Shown here: positions 59,801-64,000 of the stretch, one piece after another | How the letters are laid out: each line of letters starts with the position of its first letter | How positions within the stretch are numbered: position 1 is the stretch's first letter | Assembly: GCA_013396995.1 (NCBI GenBank) | Contig: VWZP01010286.1 | Coordinates: 1 to 64,000 of the forward strand | Direction of reading: 5' to 3' | From: Dicaeum eximium | Taxonomy: Eukaryota > Chordata > Aves > Passeriformes > Dicaeidae | DNA: 64,000 nt | Made by a program: the position numbers and the translations under genes | Notes under the pieces: model-generated | Seen by the model: only the letters and a program-made list of their open reading frames with translations | What the model was told of the DNA's origin: nothing | The model's database searches: none

Positions 59801-61095
59801 CCTGATCTGAATTAAGATGTTAGGGTAGATGCACCCAGAGACTGCATTTAAACTGCCGTGTAAGTGCTTGATACACATAGAATGTGCAATCTGAGATAAG
59901 CAACACTATTCAAAACCTCAAAAACTGTGTAGCATAGGTGTAAAAGGTACAGAAGCAGGTGTAATCAGTGTGGAAATGACTTCCAAACAGAACAGACTGG
60001 AAAACCCTAGAAACTTCCTGTTAGGAAAGCAGATGACTGATTGTAGCCTGTAAAATGGTGCAGGGAGAAGTCGAGGTGAAAGACATTCTTCCTGCCTTGC
60101 AGACCTGAAGATAGGTGTTTTCTGTCTTTGCGATTTGATTGATCAATTCAAACTGGAGTATATGTTTGATGACCCCTGCATTAGAATGTTGAGAATGCAG
60201 AAGAAAACTGAGACAGTACAGGACCTGTTTTTTCCTTAGGTGTACCATGATCCCAAGGTGCCTCTGTGCTGACCATTCCAGCTCATTTGAAGCAGAGAAT
60301 GGGAAGCTATTTGTGCAGACCTTTGGGCAAAGCAGAGAAGCAGAAATTCTGCGTGAAATGTAGGCAGTTTTAACTTGTGGATTGTTAACAGCCTGTGTAT
60401 TGTGTGTTCAGGTCAGTGTCTTGAGGCGGCAGCAGCGCATGATTAAAAACCGTGAGTCAGCCTTTCAGTCACGCAAGAAAAAGAAGGAATACATGTTGGG
60501 ACTGGAGGCCAGGCTGGAGGCAGCCCTGCTGGAGAATGAGAAACTCAAGAAAGAAAACAGCACACTGAAGAGGCAGCTGGATGAAGTGGTATTAGAGGTA
60601 AGAGGTTGTGATGAAAGTCTAATTTTATATGAAAATAGTTGTTCAGGTGGAAGGCACTACAACAGAGTTGGGGAAATATTGACTGGAAGACCTTTGAGGG
60701 TTTCTAGCCCAGCATCCCATTCCAAGCATGACTTTCACCAGTTCTATGTCAGGATAGCTGGTGCATTGTCTGGTAGACTTTTCATTCTTTACTTCATGGT
60801 GCTTCTGAATATTTCACTGGATAGAAGCTGAACATAATGTATAAACCAAAGTTTTATTTTATAGTAGTTCAGGAATGTATTCACACATAATTAGGCAAAT
60901 ACAAATCTAAAAATCAAGTATAATTTGGTGTACTTGGCTTTTGACATACCCCTGCATATGTGTATCCCTCTTCTATTCAGTGTCTTCTGTTTTCTCTGTC
61001 TAGAACCAGAAGCTCAAAGTATCATCTCCAAAGAGAAGGGTGCTGTGTGTGATGGTGATACTGGCCTTTATAATGTTGAATTATGGTCCGTTGAG
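47487..61095 (+). CDS. ATF6: ATF6 (ATF6-alpha), exons 1-9, gene continues past window
   Basis: ER-membrane transcription factor that is cleaved in the Golgi during ER stress; the released N-terminal part activates chaperone genes. Exons are 47487-47556, 47651-47715, 49404-49491, 49809-49903, 50394-50523, 50771-50977, 53444-53664, 60412-60597 and 61004-61095. They have matching phases and give 384 residues plus 2 bases. In order they encode an acidic activation region with FDLDLM (VP16-like VN8 motif; the following Pro of human is Ser), QMSPISLY, PAKTIIIQTLPTL, PAVVQLQASGVLP, the bZIP (residues 293-360) and the single transmembrane segment at about 367-384 (LCVMVILAFIMLNYGPL). The PAKTIIIQT block marks ATF6-alpha rather than ATF6B. 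The start is the first ATG of a CpG-island exon. The lumenal exons beginning after 61095 lie outside the window. The Cys in the basic region (ESACQSR) is Phe here. Confidence 0.95.
53877..54562 (-). mobile_element. Solo LTR, copy A (passerine ERV type)
   Basis: Begins TGTCTTGG and ends …CAATCCAGGACG, and is strongly similar along its whole length to copy B at 58262-58934. It resembles LTRs widespread in songbird genomes; the family name cannot be fixed without a library. The minus strand is the likely sense, because copy B has its promoter-like A-rich box there. The terminal CA appears mutated and no target-site duplication could be confirmed. No retroviral genes are adjacent. Confidence 0.8.
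58262..58934 (-). mobile_element. Solo LTR, copy B (passerine ERV type)
   Basis: Begins TGTCTTGG and ends CCAGGACA, the expected TG…CA termini. The flanks ATCAC and GTCAC match at four of five bases, consistent with a decayed 5-bp target-site duplication and hence an independent insertion. Internal A-tracts lie near 58300 and 58463. Same orientation as copy A. Confidence 0.82.
60412..60597 (+). CDS. ATF6: ATF6 exon 8: bZIP domain
   Basis: 62 codons in phase 0 encoding the basic region (RRQQRMIKNRESAFQSRKKKK) and the leucine zipper up to DEVVLE. The bZIP signature Asn-x7-Arg is intact (Asn-305, Arg-313). Phe-310 occupies the position that is Cys in mammalian ATF6 and ATF6B. Confidence 0.95.
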
Positions 61096-64000
61096 GTAAG
61101 CTACTTAGAAATTCCTCTTTGCCTAGCAAGTTTACTGTCCTGAGATTTTTGTTTGAATCATTAATAACAGCCAGTGTTGTGTTTTAAAGCCTTGAGCTTG
61201 AAATCTGAAATCTGTCCTTTATTCTCCTCCTGCTTAGGGGAAGATGCATCTGTATAATGGTTCCTCTTTTGGAATCCTTCTGGCAATAGGAGTTAGATCT
61301 TGTACATCTAATTTCTCTTGGTTTGGCTTTTTTTTTTATTCAGTGCCAGCATACAGCAGTTTGTCTGCTCAATTTATACCAGCGGATATTAAGAAATGTG
61401 TTTAAAATCCTTTTAGGAAAAAAAGTCAGACTTGGAGAGCTTGTCTGCTTGCTCATACCTGTGCTAATTTCAGTAGCTATGACTTGAAGCTACTTTCATA
61501 CTCAAAGTACTCAGGAAGTCCTGCTGTACATTCCATGCCTTGCAGTCCTGATGCTTAGATGTGTCCAGCTGCAATCTCCCTCATTGCAGAGTAAGCCCTT
61601 GTCTCTCAGGTCTGGTGAAGAGGTTGTTCCCTCTCCTTGATTAGTTGAAGTGGTAGTCAGAAACCTCTCTTGTTTGAACTGTTATCAGTAGGGCATAGAA
61701 ACCAGAGAATGGCAGGAAAAAGCTACATAGCTTGCCAGACAGTTTATAAAGAAATCTGTGAAAGAAAGAAGAATAAAAAGAAATACTTCTTGCACATACC
61801 TGTCTATTTAACTCAGCTTTGGAACATAAAGACTTTATAGATTGAGCCATTCGCTTTTTCAAAAAGGCATAATATTTCAGTAGCATCCCAGTCAGCAGTG
61901 TCCCCATTTGTGCTCAAAATCCCAGTCAAACTAAAGGAATGGGATAAATATGGAGGAAGACTTTGTTTCTGACTGTGATAAATTTTTAGAAAGTGATGTT
62001 TGCATTTTTAATATTAGAAAATTTGCTAAAGCTGAAATTACTTCTGAAGTATTTGCACTTACTACAAATACTGTTTATCAGGAAGTGAAATACAGCTGAT
62101 AATTTTGCTTTGATATAGCTTTGATGTTATTATAGTTTATTATAATGATATTATATAGTGATATTATATAGTTTTGATAATACTGCTTTGATGGCTTTGA
62201 TGTTAAGGTAGACCATTTTTTAGTGTATTTAGAATTTGTACTGTGATTTTTGACTATGAGGCAGAAAAATCATCTTCCAGATACTAAGGGATTGATTTAT
62301 ACATCCCATCTGCATTTCAAGCATTACCACTCACTTGAGAGAGACACTTATTTAGAGTTACTAGAAAATCTTTCTGAATTGGGGAAAATGTACTTGTGTC
62401 TGCATTGCAGTGAGATGATGGAATGCATGAAACTCTTGTTAGTGATAAAAGGCTTGGGAACACAGAGAGATGGGTAGGAAGTCTTTTACCACAGTGCTCT
62501 GAAGTTCTGTGGCATCTTCCCTAACCCCAGGAATAAACAAGGTGTTGAGCTCGATGGCAAGGCACTGCTGTCAGAGTGGGCCAGAAGGTCATGTTGTGTT
62601 CATGTCTTTGTAGCACTAAAGTAACTAGAGGAATGTGACAGGGTTAGCTTCCTGACAGGTTTGATGTTTAATAAAGTAGATAAAGCAAGAAGAAATCCTT
62701 GGATGTCTGACTGTTCCTGGCCAGTACAGTAGCTGAGCATGCCAGTGTAACTGCTATGCCTGAACCAGGTGGTTTGCATCAGCACTGGGTTTAGGCAATG
62801 AAGAGACATGTAATTGCAAATTTGCAAGGAATTTCTCTTCCTGGTTTTGTTTTTTTCCTCCCTTGCAGAAGAAATGCTCACACTGCAATTTAAATCCTAG
62901 GCTGTGTCAAGGTGGTCTGAATATTTGATTGTGCAATACTCTTTAGAAGACCCAGATTGTGGGATATACAGACCATTTCTTTAGATTTCACTCCTCCCAT
63001 CCTTCCTTTTATAAAGGTGTCACTGAATGGCAGCTCCACGAACATGACAGGATTGCTGTTCTGCTTAGTCCTTAACAACAGAGGCTTCCAATATATGTGC
63101 TTATTTTCAGTCCCTGCAATTTCTTACAGAAATAAGTAATTTTTTGTGATAATATCTATGCTAGCTTATAGTTCAGCAAAAACACTCCTTTTCCCCAGTT
63201 AGCTGACTGTGGAATCCCCAATTTCTGTGCAGTGGTCAACTGGAGGTAAATATATTCTGAAACCTTGTGTTGCCATTTTTTCTATCATTTCATTTGCACA
63301 CCTGAATGGAGGTGTGCCAGCATTTGGGCTCAGGATGTTTTGGTCCAAACATATTAGTATTGACAATTTTGTTACTTCAAACCAATGAATGATTGCAGAG
63401 AGACTGTGACATCCAAAAAAAGCAAAACCATGGGAAATTTACCCCCTAAAATTTGTAGCAGACTTTGAAATACCCTTATTGTATTATTGTATTGTAATAG
63501 CCTTATTGTAAGATGCTTCTTAGGTTCTTGTGGGAAATGGTAGGATTTTTTGAAGACTAGAGGTAAAACAAAAGGGCAGATGTATAGGTTACCTCTTTCT
63601 GTCTAATCAGAGGAAGCAGGGAAACAGTTGGATTGTTTACGGTTGGGGATGTGAGGCTGAAGAACAGGCAGTCCTGCAAAGCCTCCATGGCCTGCAGTGG
63701 ATCAGTGAGGGTGCAGTGTTTGGGCACTCAGCATCCCACAGAACAATCCCATCTGGATGGGTGGCTGTGTACTTAGTTCTGTGTTTTCCTCTGCATTAGT
63801 GGATGTGTGTTGCACTAATAAACGTGTAATTTTTTAAATTTGTCGTAAGTCTTGTTGCCTCTGTGTGTGTGGTGAGATGTTTGTAATGTTTCATGGAGGA
63901 CTCCGAGACTGCTGTTCAGCTGTTGTAAGATTATGGAAAGGAGTCCAGGATGCGGCAGCCCTTGGCAAACGAGAGCTAGCAAGTTTAGCAAATAATATTA
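61096..64000 (+). other. ATF6: ATF6 intron 9 (partial)
   Basis: AT-rich intronic sequence to the window end. The next expected exon (the RRHLLGFS region of ATF6) was looked for and not found, so it lies beyond the window. No other feature recognised. Confidence 0.6.

Larger units (their letters stand above)
53665..60411 (+). other. ATF6: ATF6 intron 7 with two LTR insertions
   Basis: 6.7-kb intron. Apart from the two LTRs at 53877-54562 and 58262-58934, no gene was recognised in it. Confidence 0.7.

Noticed and set aside
60620..60770. A CR1-like or other repeat fragment after ATF6 exon 8
   Set aside because: Only weak resemblance to the avian repeat phrase around 'GGAAGACCTTTGAGG'; too little to call.
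61096..64000. A tenth ATF6 exon inside the window
   Set aside because: No segment encodes the expected RRHLLGFS region with splice sites; the gene must continue beyond 64000.

Overview
The window is eukaryotic, spliced vertebrate DNA, most likely from a songbird (Passeriformes). Three things support this: vertebrate genes with GT-AG introns, a CR1 LINE 3' end of the avian type, and solo LTRs resembling endogenous retrovirus LTRs common in passerine genomes. The species call is inference. There are two unsequenced or ambiguous sites: one N at 16883 and a run of 17 N at 30631-30647.

Six protein-coding genes are supported. (1) RGS4 (+, coding exons 3545-9157) has a TATA box and a poly(A) signal. 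(2) RGS5 (-, 15224-24073) converges on RGS4 and has the mirror-image five-exon structure. (3) An HTATIP2/TIP30-like short-chain dehydrogenase gene (-, 28503 to about 30630) has its first exon lost in the N gap. (4) A probably single-coding-exon gene for a bacterial-type phosphatidylinositol phospholipase C X-domain protein (+, 31859-32926) has its own poly(A) signal. (5) P-selectin, SELP (+, lectin exon 40997 to stop 46278), has six sushi repeats; its leader exon was not identified. (6) The 5' two thirds of ATF6 (+, 47487 to beyond the window) is present, through the bZIP and transmembrane exons.

Layout: 1-3400 is gene-poor sequence upstream of RGS4. 3.4-24.1 kb holds the convergent RGS pair, with a near-perfect 118-bp x 6 minisatellite in RGS5 intron 1. 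24.1-28.3 kb is intergenic. 28.3-33.2 kb is a GC-rich, CpG-rich divergent pair (HTATIP2-like and PI-PLC-like). 33.2-38 kb is intergenic, with a solo LTR and a 1.4-kb inverted-repeat structure. 38-46.8 kb is SELP. A CR1 fragment lies between the SELP poly(A) signal and the ATF6 CpG-island promoter. The last 16.5 kb is ATF6, whose seventh intron carries two same-orientation LTRs.

The genes do not form a functional cluster. RGS4 and RGS5 switch off Gi/Gq signalling in neurons and in vascular mural cells. SELP mediates leukocyte rolling, and ATF6 is the ER-stress transcription factor. The points most worth a second look are sequence changes at normally conserved functional positions in SELP (calcium/fucose site, sushi cysteines, tail sorting signal) and ATF6 (basic region), the bacterial-type PI-PLC, and the HTATIP2-like gene at this locus. 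I did not find an unknown multi-gene system.
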